From positions 124,001 through 188,000 of the forward strand of contig JAKJXP020000067.1 in assembly GCA_022225965.2 (NCBI GenBank): a stretch of DNA of 64,000 bases, written 5' to 3'. The translations under genes and the position numbers were made by a program. Shown piece by piece: positions 39,901-50,500 of this stretch. Origin of the DNA: Diatrype stigma (Eukaryota; Ascomycota; Sordariomycetes; Xylariales; Diatrypaceae). A model generated the notes under the pieces. It saw only the letters and a program-made list of their open reading frames with translations. It was not told where the DNA came from and did no database searches. The stretch's first letter is position 1, and the number at the start of each line of letters is the position of its first letter.

Positions 39901-41800
39901 TCGTTTTCGAATTCGATTAAATTTACTTAATAAATCGGCTTATTTATAAAAGCAAATTCGATTAATTTTTCGCCGTCGATTTTTTTTAAACCGCCGAATA
40001 TTTACCGATAAATGGCCGTTTTTAATATTATCCTTAATTGTTCCATATTAAAACGGAACAAAAAAAAATTAAGCGCTTTATAATTACGACGAATCGCAAA
40101 AAATAATTAATAAAACCTTCGTTTTTTTTTATTGCATTTATTATTTTCATATCGAATTCGTATGTTTCGTAATATTTAATAAAAACGTTATTAATTCTTA
40201 ATAATTTCGATTACGTAACGGCAACCGATCGGAATTTCTTTTTCTTAACGAAACGTCGGCTTATTATATTAATTTAAGCCTTTATATTTAAATTAATTCT
40301 TATCGTAATAAATATTGCGTTTTTTTCCGGAAATACGATTACGGCCTTTCGAAACGGCGGGCCTATGCCGACCGTATATAAAAGCTTCGCCGAAATAAGC
40401 TATACGTAAACGCTTATTCCGGCAAGCCATTTTCCGATTTCGAATTAATATTAAAATCGTCGTATTGGATAAGGTTTTAAACGGTTACGGAAGGGATAAT
40501 TTTAAATACGTCCGGCGACGTCTTTTTGCCTTTTAGTCGAAATAAAAGCTTCGAATATTTTCTTTTCTTATAAGCAATAATTCGGTACCCTTTTTTTCCG
40601 TAATTTTAATACGTTATTAATGTCCTTTTTCGTTTTTATTACCGAACCGATTTATTACGATTAAAATTTATTCGGCATTTAAAGTTCCTTTATTAATCGC
40701 TTTTGCTTTGCTTTTTTTAAGCGTTAAGCGTTTTAATATTAAGCATTTTTTTTTTTCGAATTTTGGAAAAGCGTTATTATACGGCCGTTTATTTTTGCGT
40801 TATTTTGTTTTTAAAACTTAATTTTTATATTAAGCTTATTGAATTCGATTAATATTCGTTATTATAACGAAAAATTATTTTAATGCAACCTTTTACTTTA
40901 ATATTTTCGTTTTTAATATAAGTTATAAACGGTAATAAAAATAATGCATTAAGCGCGGATTTTTTTATTAAAAATTTAATTCCGGCTTTTTTACGTTGGC
41001 TTAATAAATTCGTTACGTAATAAAAAATTCCATCGGTAATTCGTTGCTTTAACGTAAGTTTTCGAATATATTTCGAAACGTATACATTACGTATTCGGAA
41101 TTTATATATTTTTTTTAACGAAAGACTATAAATTTTCGAATATCGTTTTAGCGACGTTTTTTTTATATTATCGTAATACGATTACCATTTAATTTAAAAG
41201 TCGTTTTTTATGCGGCCCGTAATTTAATATATATATATTGCTTTAATTTGTTTTAATTTTTCGATAGCGTTAATTTCGATAATGGAAATAATTTTTTTTT
41301 TCTTATATCGTAAATCGTTCGTTAAATATTCGGCTTAAATATTTCGAAAGTTTATCGTTTCGTATGGTTTTATTCGTATATTATGCGGTAACGAAAGCGA
41401 TTAATTTTTTTCGTTTTACTTTATTTTTTGCGATTTATTCGACGCATAAGTTTCGTTTTCTTTCGTTTTAAATACGTTTCGCTTTTAATTCGATTAATAA
41501 TCGGGTAATTTCTTAATTCGTAACGAAAATAAGATCGTTTATAATATAACCCGGCAACGATTAATTACCGATTGCGCATACGGAAATATTTTCGGAATTT
41601 CCGTAATTTGGAAAATTCTTATATATCGGACTTTTTTCGTCGTTTTAATGTTAAGCGGTTATTAACGGTTTTTCTTTATTTTATAAAATAACGAATATCG
41701 TTTTTTCGTTTTTATCGTTCGTATATCGCTTTTTATTCGATTCGGCGGCAATTTAACGTTAAGGATTTTTTTTTATATCGTCCGTTATAGCCGTTTTATT
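36900..41800 (-). pseudogene. Gypsy-3 gag-pol remnant
   Basis: The best part is 39388-39627, an uninterrupted RT stretch with FRLYVNYKAINKITVKNRY, PLISEIMGRL and NAYYKIRIKKGNEWKIAF, matching Ty3/Gypsy RT (family FRLCVDYRxLNxxTIKNRYPLP). Next, at about 39255-39300, comes YLNNIIIFSEN, the YxDD active site with both Asp as Asn. The frame at 38254-38463 lies where RNase H or the start of integrase is expected. Gag should lie toward 41.8 kb and integrase toward 37 kb, but I could not confirm their motifs. Confidence 0.7.
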
Positions 41801-41892
41801 TCGAAAGCTATAATTAATTTTATTTATATTAATTATTACGTTAAATATTAAATAAAAAATTAAAAAATTATAAAAATATAAATAATTAAAAA

Positions 41893-42081
41893 TTAATAAC
41901 GTAATAACTAAATATAAACGAAATTATTTTAAAAAAAATATATATATAAGATTATTTTTAATTATAATTTTTAAAAATGTATAAAATTTTTTTATGGGTT
42001 TTAGCCCTTAATGCGGCGCTTAATTGCCGATTACGTGCTGCTTACGTAATAAGCCCCTTAAGCGAAAGCCATATCTTTATA
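41893..42081 (-). repeat. Gypsy-3 LTR, right copy (5' LTR in element orientation)
   Basis: Direct repeat of 34175-34362. The small open frame 41977-42183 running out of it is non-coding LTR sequence. Confidence 0.75.
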
Positions 42082-42310
42082 GCCGCAAGTAACCTTTATT
42101 TAAACGAAAGTAATTTTTTAAACCCTTTTGCCGGCTTAGGTCGTTTTAATTTAAATTTCGATTTCGATTTTAATTTTAATTAATAATTAATTAATTAAAA
42201 CAACTTTAATAAACTTATAATCGTTAATTTCCTGCATTATACGGCTTTAATTATTCGAGAAAATATATATAATTATAGGATTTAAGTAATATAGCCCCGT
42301 ATATTATGGG

Positions 42311-42352
42311 TAATTTTTAGCGTTATTAACAATTATGGCCGCGACCTTCGTA
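42311..42352 (-). repeat. Right terminal inverted repeat, outer DNA transposon
   Basis: Perfect 42-bp inverted copy of 4551-4592, ending GGCCGCGACCTTCGTA. Directly outside it the sequence returns to normal composition. Confidence 0.9.
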
Positions 42353-42423
42353 TGTACCTAAGGTACCTAGGTAGTTAAGGATAAAGGACATAGCCCCGGG
42401 GATACATGGATATGTACATATGG

Positions 42424-42453
42424 TCTGTGCACGATGGATCTGTGCACGATGGA
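42424..42453 (+). repeat. Two tandem 15-bp repeats
   Basis: TCTGTGCACGATGGA occurs twice head to tail, 70 bp outside the right inverted repeat and just before the MITE. Each unit contains the palindrome GTGCAC. Confidence 0.85.
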
Positions 42454-42467
42454 TCTTTGCGTACGTA

Positions 42468-42552
42468 CGAAGGTCGGGGCCAAAAGTTCCCGCACTCCTG
42501 CACACTATACTTGGCACTTCGCTGGTGCGGGAACTTTTGGCCCAGACCTTCG
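42468..42552. mobile_element. 85-bp MITE sharing its terminus with the outer DNA transposon
   Basis: 27-bp inverted repeats (42468-42494 and 42526-42552) with one mismatch begin CGAAGGTC and continue G(G/T)GGCCAAAAGTTCCC. TA flanks both ends (42466-42467 and 42553-42554). Terminus and target match the 42-bp repeats of the large element (CGAAGGTC, two variable bases, GGCCA), so it is probably a non-autonomous relative. It codes for nothing and shows no RIP, as expected for so short a repeat. Confidence 0.85.
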
Positions 42553-42554
42553 TA

Positions 42555-42876
42555 AGCGGTAGGTGGGACTGGCCGAGTCTCCGAGTCGGTCAAAGTCGGT
42601 TGGTTGTGGTTGCCTCCACTGTGTTCCAAGTTGTTATCATGAACTCAAACTGGATTTTCGAACCTCGCAAATGCAATTCTGCGGTCGAATAAACCATTCA
42701 CTACCTAAGCTATAAATCCGAGTTGCAGTAGGTTTCGAGAGATAACTGATGATGGCTGCAAGAGATGGTGGTCGCTGCTATTTCTTTGACCTCACTAAAA
42801 CACATCAAAAGAATTAAAGTAAACTCCTAGGTAGACAACTGCACGATATAACTTCGAGTTCAGCGCCAAAGCCGCG
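42555..42876. other. Upstream region of SLX1
   Basis: About 320 bp between the MITE and the SLX1 start codon; presumably holds the promoter. I see no clear motif in it. Confidence 0.5.
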
Positions 42877-43934
42877 ATGCCTGCACCTCAATCTAAACCA
42901 ATCCCGCCTCTTTATACGGTTTACATACTTCGATCAATTTCACGCCACAGTTCGCTGTATATCGGCTCGACGCCCCATCCACCACGGCGGCTGAAGCAAC
43001 ATAATGGCGAAGTTAAAGGTGGGGCAGCACGTACATCACGAAGTTCCGCGAGACCGTGGGAGATGGTTGGCATCGCCTCGGGTTTTCCTGGCCAGGTTGC
43101 GGCTTTGAAATTTGAGTAAGAATCTCTCCTGACCTCATATAGCTAGCGGTGGAGACACTGATTCTCCTCAGATGGGCTCTTGCGAACCCCCACTTGTCTT
43201 TGCATATCCCATCGGATTCACGCATCACGAAAGCAACGGCCAGGAAGCGCGGTGGCCGTCCTAAACGTCCGCGCCTCAACCTGACGTCGATTCTCTCAAA
43301 TCTTCATCTCCTACTGCGCGTCCCTAGCTTTGCTAGATGGTCGCTCAGCGTGCACTTCTTCGTGCCTGAAGTCTATGGCTCGTGGCAGAAATTGTGCTCT
43401 ACCGCAACTGAGCCTATTCGCGATACGATCCAGGTGCTCACCGATTTTGGACCACAGGCTGAGAACACTTCAGAGTTGGACCCCTCTGAGGAGCTGACTG
43501 AACCTTGGGGAATACATGCTCTGCCATTGGATTACTCACCCTTGAAGCCTTATGTGGCCAAGACGCAATCAATCTTCGAGTTCGAGCGGGAGGGCGCATG
43601 TGTCGTCTGTGGGAAGGACCTCCGTCCCGGCAAAGGTCTTTATGCTGTATGTTCGAACACAGGCTGTGAAGGCGTGGGCCACGTCTTGTGCTGGAGTCGG
43701 CACATGCTCGGGGAGCAGAACGATGATGATATCCTACCGATATCCGGGAAATGCCCCAAATGCAAAGGAGACGTCCTTTGGGGGGATATGATGAAGGAGA
43801 TGAGTTTGAGGTTGCGTGGGCCCAAGGATGTCGAAAAGCTCCTGAAGGAACCTAGGAAACGGAAGGCTAAGGCCAAGGCTAAAGTTGACTCTGAAGCTGA
43901 AGTTGAAGCTAGAACCGAATCCGAGGATGAGTAA
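42877..43934 (+). CDS. SLX1: Structure-specific endonuclease subunit SLX1
   Basis: Exons 42877-43115 and 43172-43934 (56-bp GTAAGA...CAG intron) encode 333 aa. SLX1 is the catalytic subunit of the nuclear SLX1-SLX4 nuclease that cuts branched DNA such as Holliday junctions and 5' flaps. The N-terminal GIY-YIG domain (about residues 12-85) shows [27 protein letters not shown] (active-site Tyr and Arg region), [13 protein letters not shown] and the catalytic Glu at residue 80, whose codon is split by the intron ([16 protein letters not shown]). The C-terminal RING/PHD-like zinc domain has [22 protein letters not shown] and [11 protein letters not shown] Lys-rich, then acidic tail ends the protein. 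Length and order fit the family. The start ATG opens the GIY-YIG domain directly. Confidence 0.93.
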
Positions 43935-46900
43935 CTTGGCGACGCGATAAGGACTTCTTGTATACCTAATTTTGAACGTGGCATAGCGAGGCGTTCGGCA
44001 TCAATCAATTGCCGGGGCATCTTTACTCTTTGGTGGTTCATTCGTGTGCCCCCCAGCTCCCTCTCTATTTCCGTGGGCTTCTGCGACGACCTGAATATCT
44101 CGATTTTACACGTGATCCTCTAATGGCTTTCTACCGGATTTCGCACCTGTGATCACGTGCACCAGTGGATTTCCAGATTTTCGTTTGGCGATGGAAGCCA
44201 GTTGTAGTCAACTTTCGCGTAGGGAGGTATCGTACGCACCAGTGAGTCAGTGACTGACTCAATAAGCGGAAGCTATGGTTGCAGGATCGAGCCCACCCCA
44301 CAATGGCGCAGTACTCGGTTTTCGGTGACGAGATCCAAATGCCAGGGCTGAGCAGCAGACAAGGGTGATCCAACTTCATCTCTTTGTTATTGGTTCAGCT
44401 TTAGATAATTATGGGCCGACACCCCTGCAGACTTTTCGCGATATCAACTCGCTCCTTGACCACTCCGCCGCTAGTAGCGACAACTTGTCCTGGGTGTGAG
44501 AGGGGCCAGTCCAATTCTGCGCCCGCATCACCAACTCAACGAACCAGTAGTGGGAGCGACATCATGTCGAGCTTACATACCTACATGCCTAGGTAGGTAC
44601 GAAGGTAGTTTTTGGTTGTTATACTGCCTACCTAGACTACAAGGCGCAATGCATAAGCCAGGCTTGCCGGGTAGCTTCTGACGGTTGGAATAAGCTCAAA
44701 AGGCGGACCGAGTCGAAGGTGGCATAGAAGTTCCAGGGCTTGGCGTAATCATGGTATAATTCGCAGTCGTGCAGTGTTTGTATATTTAGTTCCCGTTATT
44801 ATTGTAATGCTAGGGATATACCTATCATAGAGGATTTTAAGCGGGCATCAGGCGACCCATTCTGATAATGAAATCTGCCATATTCTTACGTTAGCCCGTG
44901 TTTAAACCTTTCGGTTGTTTGTCGCTTTTGCTCGGGTTATTTCTAACCGCCGCTTCTCGGAGCATACGATTCATGTCCGTCATTACCTGTACGTACACCT
45001 CTCAAGCCTCCGAGGTGAGATTGTGCTTGCTCTGGTGTGGTTCACCACCCGTAACCAATTGGAATTCCCATGATGTCCAATGGCCGATGATAATAATGGA
45101 CGAGGAAAAATTTCCAATTCGCTCAGCCCCTCTGATCTTATGCCAGTGCCAGAAATAATGGCTACTAAGACATACACTTATTCCAAGTATAGATGTAATA
45201 TTGCTTGGCTGCAGGTTTGATGCCTTGTTATTCTTTAAGCCTTCTGTTTATAGCCGTGTTTGACGCCTCTCTCGAGTTCGATTACGTAGCTATCTACTTC
45301 GGTACCTCCGCGCACAATGCGCTGAGTTCTCCTTGCATACGAGCAATTCATCAATTCATCCCTTGGGAGGAGAGCATAGGTAGATAGCCCTGACGAGCGG
45401 CTAGCTAATTAGGTGGTTTCAACCAAGCTTTGTGCGATGCGAAAGCTGAATAAGCAGAGAGAGATAGTCGGTACCTATTAGCGTTGCTTGCTACATGCGA
45501 TGGTGATGACAGGCATGGGGTCCAATAAAAGAAAGAGAAAAGAGAATTCGGAAGAAGTAAAATCAGCATCTATTAAGCTACACAACTAAAGCTGCCTAGG
45601 TACCCCTTCACGTGCCCTTCTACCACTTCTATTGTACAGGTAATTAGTGAGGATACCTAGGTAATTCATGAGGCGATTTTTCAAAAGAGGAGCAACGCAG
45701 CTTAAGAGACCAACACCATCCCGGCATTTCGTACACGATACATGATAACCGTCTCCACTATCCCACATGCAACTAAGTTCCAATGCACGTACGTACCTGC
45801 TCTTCATGTACTTCCAGTTAGCTCCCTTGGGAACTTTACCCATTGCATGCATATAAAGGTACGGTAGGTACATACCAGTTGCTGTGCTAGGACGGACGAA
45901 GTACAGTGGGATCATGGATGTTGGACCCTCACGAGAGCATTGGGGAACATTGAGGCAAAATATAGAAGTCGTGGTTCTCGTCATACCTACTAGGTACATA
46001 CTTAGGTATCTACCTAGGTAGGCACAGTATGGTAGATGTGAGATAGTAAGACTTCCAAAGGTCATTACAACCTGCTAATTTTCAAATTCCTACAAGAGGT
46101 TTGTTCCCCTAAGCCCTCGTGGCCGAAGTCCCTCTGCAGTTTGAAGCACGGTATTTCTACCCTGTCGCCTTCCAATCTGTAAAAGCTCACCCGACAGCAT
46201 CATACGTGTATGTAGCAGGTACGTACATTATGTATTGTATGTACATACTGATCCCTAATAAACGACCTCCCACCCTCAGCGAACTGTACTAGTACTAGAA
46301 GCGTACCTCCACTAATCCACCTATTGTTATACCCATTTTGATGACAATCTGAACAGAGCTGACCAAATCGAACTCAAGCTTCAAGGTTCATATAGCCCGA
46401 GAGCAGTCGATTTCTACCGCATATATCCGCTTTTGGCCATGCCTCATACCCCCATCAATCTATATATGTCTTGGGCACATGCATACATACACAGTAGGTA
46501 GGTAGGCTAGCAGGCTGGGAGGTACTACCTATGTAGTATTCAGGACCAACAGAACCACAATGGAGGTACCTAGGTACGGAGTACCTATGCCTGCTTGCCG
46601 ATTTATCATGGAGCCGAATTGCTCCAGTACCTGCACCGCACCTACCAACTTTTATTACAGCCCATATGCATGCAACCCGGACATGTACTCGGTACTTGGT
46701 AAACGGCTGAATTGAGGTACTTGCTGGCACAGTTGTGGCCGCTGGGCGCTGGAGCCCGCCCGCCCGCCACTACATACATGTACGGCACGAAGTAGCAGTT
46801 ACCACCCATCTGCTCTGTTCAGTGTTCACATCTCACTCATCCGCTAAACTTAGTACATGTAACCAGTTCTGATATCTCAGACCTTAGACCCTCTCATCCC

Positions 46901-47552
46901 CAAACCTTCCTCTCTACACAGAATTCTCCCCACGAGACTTCTCGCCCGAGTCTATTAACTACCCGTTTAATACCCCCCCCTACATCTGGAAAACCGTTAT
47001 AACCGATAATTTTGACCTCCCAACTTCTCTTCAATACTCGTTGCATTGTAATCCGGAGGATCGCACCTTTCGCCCCGTCTGGGCCTGTGGTGGCTACCTA
47101 TCTACAGACATATACGTTGATCGGAACCCTCATTACGCACATGTTTAAAGTTGACGCTTATTGAAGATACTACTTTCGTCGATAGCGAGGAAACTGCGGG
47201 CTTGGTTGGATTAACCCAACTAATTCTTCTTTGACTGCCGGACAGGGCTTGTTTCTAACCTTCCCTTTACAACCATACCCCCTACCCTCTGGTCCTCAAC
47301 AGCGTCCCCCAGTTGTCTTTTTGACTTGGTACCGAGACCTACCTGGGTGAAATCGCAACCTGGGTCTCGTTCAAGCGATATCTATTTCTCGCTACTCCTT
47401 CTCGCATCCACATCTCTAAGCTACGAGACACCCACATACGATGCACCCGGCTGGATCTCAAGCGGCTTTTATAACCTTCATTTCCGTGTCGAAGTGATTC
47501 TCTTCTTCAAAATTGATTCATTTGGCCGCGGGTTGTGCTATTTCCCCGAACA
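43935..47552. other. 3.6-kb intergenic region with dispersed TACCTAGGTA-type palindromes
   Basis: No gene is supported. Short palindromic motifs related to TACCTAGGTAGG recur (about 44588, 45594, 45652, 46010, 46565). Open frames such as 45586-46065 (-) and 46455-46730 (-) run through these motifs and have no recognisable domain. The last few hundred bases before KDM5 are pyrimidine-rich, typical of a fungal promoter and long 5' leader. Confidence 0.6.
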
Positions 47553-50500
47553 ATGGTATCTGTCGTCCCTACTAGCCATGGTGGCGGCACCAATAGTGTG
47601 AATGGCAGTTCAAGAGCTTCTCCAGCCCTTAGCTCTACGAATGCTGCCTCCTCATCAACCAACAGCTCCAAGCCGAAGCCGCCCGTGAATGCTAATGGAT
47701 ACCATCCTTCGAACCCTCAATTGCCTCTTAGCTCCATGCGCAGTGCTCCATTGGATCTCAGATCGGTAGAGCGAAGAGGACAGCCTACAGCGAGTAGAGA
47801 GCCGATCAAACGAAACCGGCCATACGGTCTTACGGAGGCCCCGAGTTATCGGCCGACAGAGGAAGAGTGGAAGGACCCCTTCGAGTACATCCGCAAGATC
47901 ACGCCCGAGGCAAAGGAATATGGACTCTGTAAAATCATCCCACCAGATTCGTGGAATCCTGAATTTGCCATAGACACGGAGGTGAGCTCGCATCTCACCG
48001 TCTTACAACATCCAACCCCTACTTCAGCGATTGCTATTCCGCATTCCTAGCCATGCGAAAACTACCGTACATGCACATCTGGTATTCGTATTCATACTAA
48101 CATATATTCAGAAGTTCCACTTTCGAACCCGGAAACAGGAGTTGAACTCCGTCGAAGGCAGTACGTTTTCGGTCTCTGGGCGCCTGCAACTATTACTGAC
48201 TTGACTCTACTAGGTACTCGAGCGAACCTTAGTTATCTAGATGCCCTTGCGAAATTCCACAAACAGCAAGGAACGAATCTCAACCGCCTCCCCTATGTCG
48301 ATAAGAAACCCCTTGACTTATACAAACTCAAGAAGGCAGTCGAGTCCCGGGGTGGATTTGAAAAGGTCTGCAAAACGAAGAAATGGGCGGAGATCGGAAG
48401 AGACCTGGGATATAGTGGGAAGATAATGTCGTCTTTGTCGACTTCTCTCAAGAATTCGTACGATCGCTGGCTCAATCCCTACGAGAACTACCTTCGCCAT
48501 GCCAAACCTGGAGTATATCAACAACTAGAGCAAGAGTATGGCGGCCCGTTGACTCCGAGTCCGGCACCTAGTCCAATGAAGCGATCGACCGTCAATACAC
48601 CTTCGAGCCTAAGAGCAGAATCACCTGCACGACATGCGACTGATGCGCTTCAGGCCAGCATGACTGGGACGAAACAGGAGCATGAGCGCGATTCCATCAT
48701 GGCGGACGTACCTGCAGCTCCCCCCCAGCCTACGTCGGGGGGTTTCACGGCGATCAACTCAGGCGGTGGTTTCACGGCAGTTAATTCAGGGTTCACAAGT
48801 GTCAACCGGCCTACCCCGAATGACGGGAAGAGCTTCACACCACCCCTGAAGCACCACGGCAGCCCACTGTCATCAGCTAAAAACACGCCAGATCTACGCC
48901 CGTCCATCCTCGGGTCTACAAATTCTTTGAAACGGCAATTGAGCTGCGATAGCCTAGACATATCCAAGAAAGAAAATGGCTTGGACAAGGATGACACTGA
49001 CAACGGTAGTAGGCGAAGCAAGCGGCTGAAGAAAGGCAAGTATTTCCATCATATGATGTTTCCTTGAGTCTATCCATATATCCCCGGGTCTAGCAGTCCC
49101 TCTATTCATGAGGAAGAGTCGTCAAATCTGCCATATATGCTACGGTTATTGTTGGCTTCGTTGCAAAACATGGTGGATTTTCCCCATCTTGCGCCTGTAA
49201 CTGGCCTAGATGCACTTATCCATGAAGCTGTGCATTGTTGGAGACATCACATGTACAGGATCATGGGTTTGCGGTGCAGCCACAGTCCAGATTTGGAAGG
49301 CCAAGGGTCAATCCCAAGCTTACAGTCCCTCTATTGGTAAAATGGGGTTGTTACTAATGCATGTCATGCAGAGGCTGTTCCGACTGTCGCAGGTTCGCAT
49401 ATGTCCTTATTTCGGCCTTCCGCTCCCAGAATGCCTCGCGATGAATCGGAAATCCCTGGCGAAGTAAGTTTGAAAGATATTCTTGGTTAAGGACTTGTGG
49501 TCTACGAATCTATTACTAACAAAGTTTGTAGAAGTGTGAGACCTGTGGTAAAGGCGAAGATGCTGGGTTCCTTGCAGTGTGCGAGTCTTGTGACCACGGA
49601 TATCATGGCCCTTGCTTGGATCCTCCGCTCAAGAGTAAGCCTGATGGCGAATGGAATTGCCCTCGGTGTCTTGTGGGCGATGGCCAGTTTGGCTTCGAAG
49701 AAGGCGGGTTGTATTCGCTCAAGCAATTCCAAGAGAAGGCGGCCGACTTCAAACAAGGCTATTTCGAAAACAGGATGCCGTATGATCCCGTCTTCAATTG
49801 CCCGCGGCCGGTTACTGAAGACGATGTGGAGCGAGAGTTCTGGAAACTTGTCACTTGTATCGAAGAGACAGTGGAAGTCGAATACGGTGCTGACATTCAT
49901 TGCACGACACATGGTTCCGGGTTCCCAACAGCGGAGAGAAACCCGAGTGATCCTCATTCCACCGATCTCTGGAACCTCAACATCCTCCCTCTTCACCCAG
50001 AGAGCCTTTTCAGACATATCAAGTCAGATATCTCCGGGATGACAGTGCCGTGGGTTTACGTTGGTATGATCTTTTCCACCTTCTGCTGGCATAACGAGGA
50101 TCACCATGCCTATTCGGCGAATTATCAACACTTTGGCGCAACGAAAACATGGTATGGAATACCTGCTGCGGATACCGAGAAGTTTGAGAACGCCATGAAA
50201 GAAGCCGTACCCGAACTCTTCGAGACGCAACCCGATCTTCTGTTTCAGCTTGTAACCCTTCTCACCCCTGAGCAACTGAAGAAGGCAGGGGTTCGTGTCT
50301 TCGCCGTAGACCAGCGAGCGGGCCAATTCGTTATCACCTTCCCTCAAGCCTATCATGGTGGTTTCAATCATGGTTTCAACTTCAACGAAGCTGTTAACTT
50401 TGCCCCATCCGAGTGGGAACCGTATGGCCTGCAGGGCGTAGAGCAGTTGCAACAATTCCGGAGACAGCCATGCTTCTCACACGACGAACTCCTATGGACA

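Larger units (their letters stand above)
34175..42081 (-). mobile_element. Gypsy-3, Ty3/Gypsy retrotransposon inserted in the outer DNA transposon
   Basis: Direct repeats 34175-34362 and 41893-42081 (TTAATAACGTAAT... to CTTTATA) are LTR sequences; weaker similarity may extend them to about 34460 and 42180, so the outer limits are uncertain. The minus strand between them encodes Ty3/Gypsy RT (39388-39627). It lies directly after the transposase remnant, separating that gene from the right inverted repeat. Composition is extremely AT-rich with CpG retained. Confidence 0.78.
4551..42352 (+). mobile_element. Composite RIP-degraded transposon nest; outer Tc1/mariner-pogo-type DNA transposon
   Basis: The block is bounded by 42-bp perfect inverted repeats (4551-4592 and 42311-42352), each ending in TA next to CGAAGGTC, which fits TA-targeted Tc1/mariner-superfamily insertion. 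A degenerate DDE transposase lies inside at about 32.7-34.1 kb. Taking out Gypsy-1 (4621-32534) and Gypsy-3 (about 34175-42081) leaves roughly 2 kb, the usual size of such an element. All else in the block is nested LTR retrotransposons. The DNA is strongly AT-rich with TAA/TAG stops throughout, and CpG is kept while CpA and TpG are scarce, as expected from RIP. The layering is inferred from LTR pairs and inverted repeats. Confidence 0.85.

Noticed and set aside
4551..42352. Starship-type giant element or virus-like Maverick as explanation of the large inverted-repeat block
   Set aside because: No tyrosine-recombinase captain, capsid or polymerase B gene is seen; all recognisable content is LTR retrotransposons plus one DDE transposase, so nesting explains the size.
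44275..44300. tRNA-like B-box GGATCGAGCCC
   Set aside because: No matching A-box or cloverleaf at the right distance on either strand.
44590..44640. GGTACGAAGGTAG resembling the transposon terminus
   Set aside because: Only about nine bases match, and no inverted partner with the CGAAGGTC end is found; it fits the general TACCTAGGTA motif family better.
45586..46065. 159-codon minus-strand open frame
   Set aside because: It runs through the TACCTAGGTA-rich intergenic repeats, has no recognisable domain and a composition unlike the neighbouring genes.
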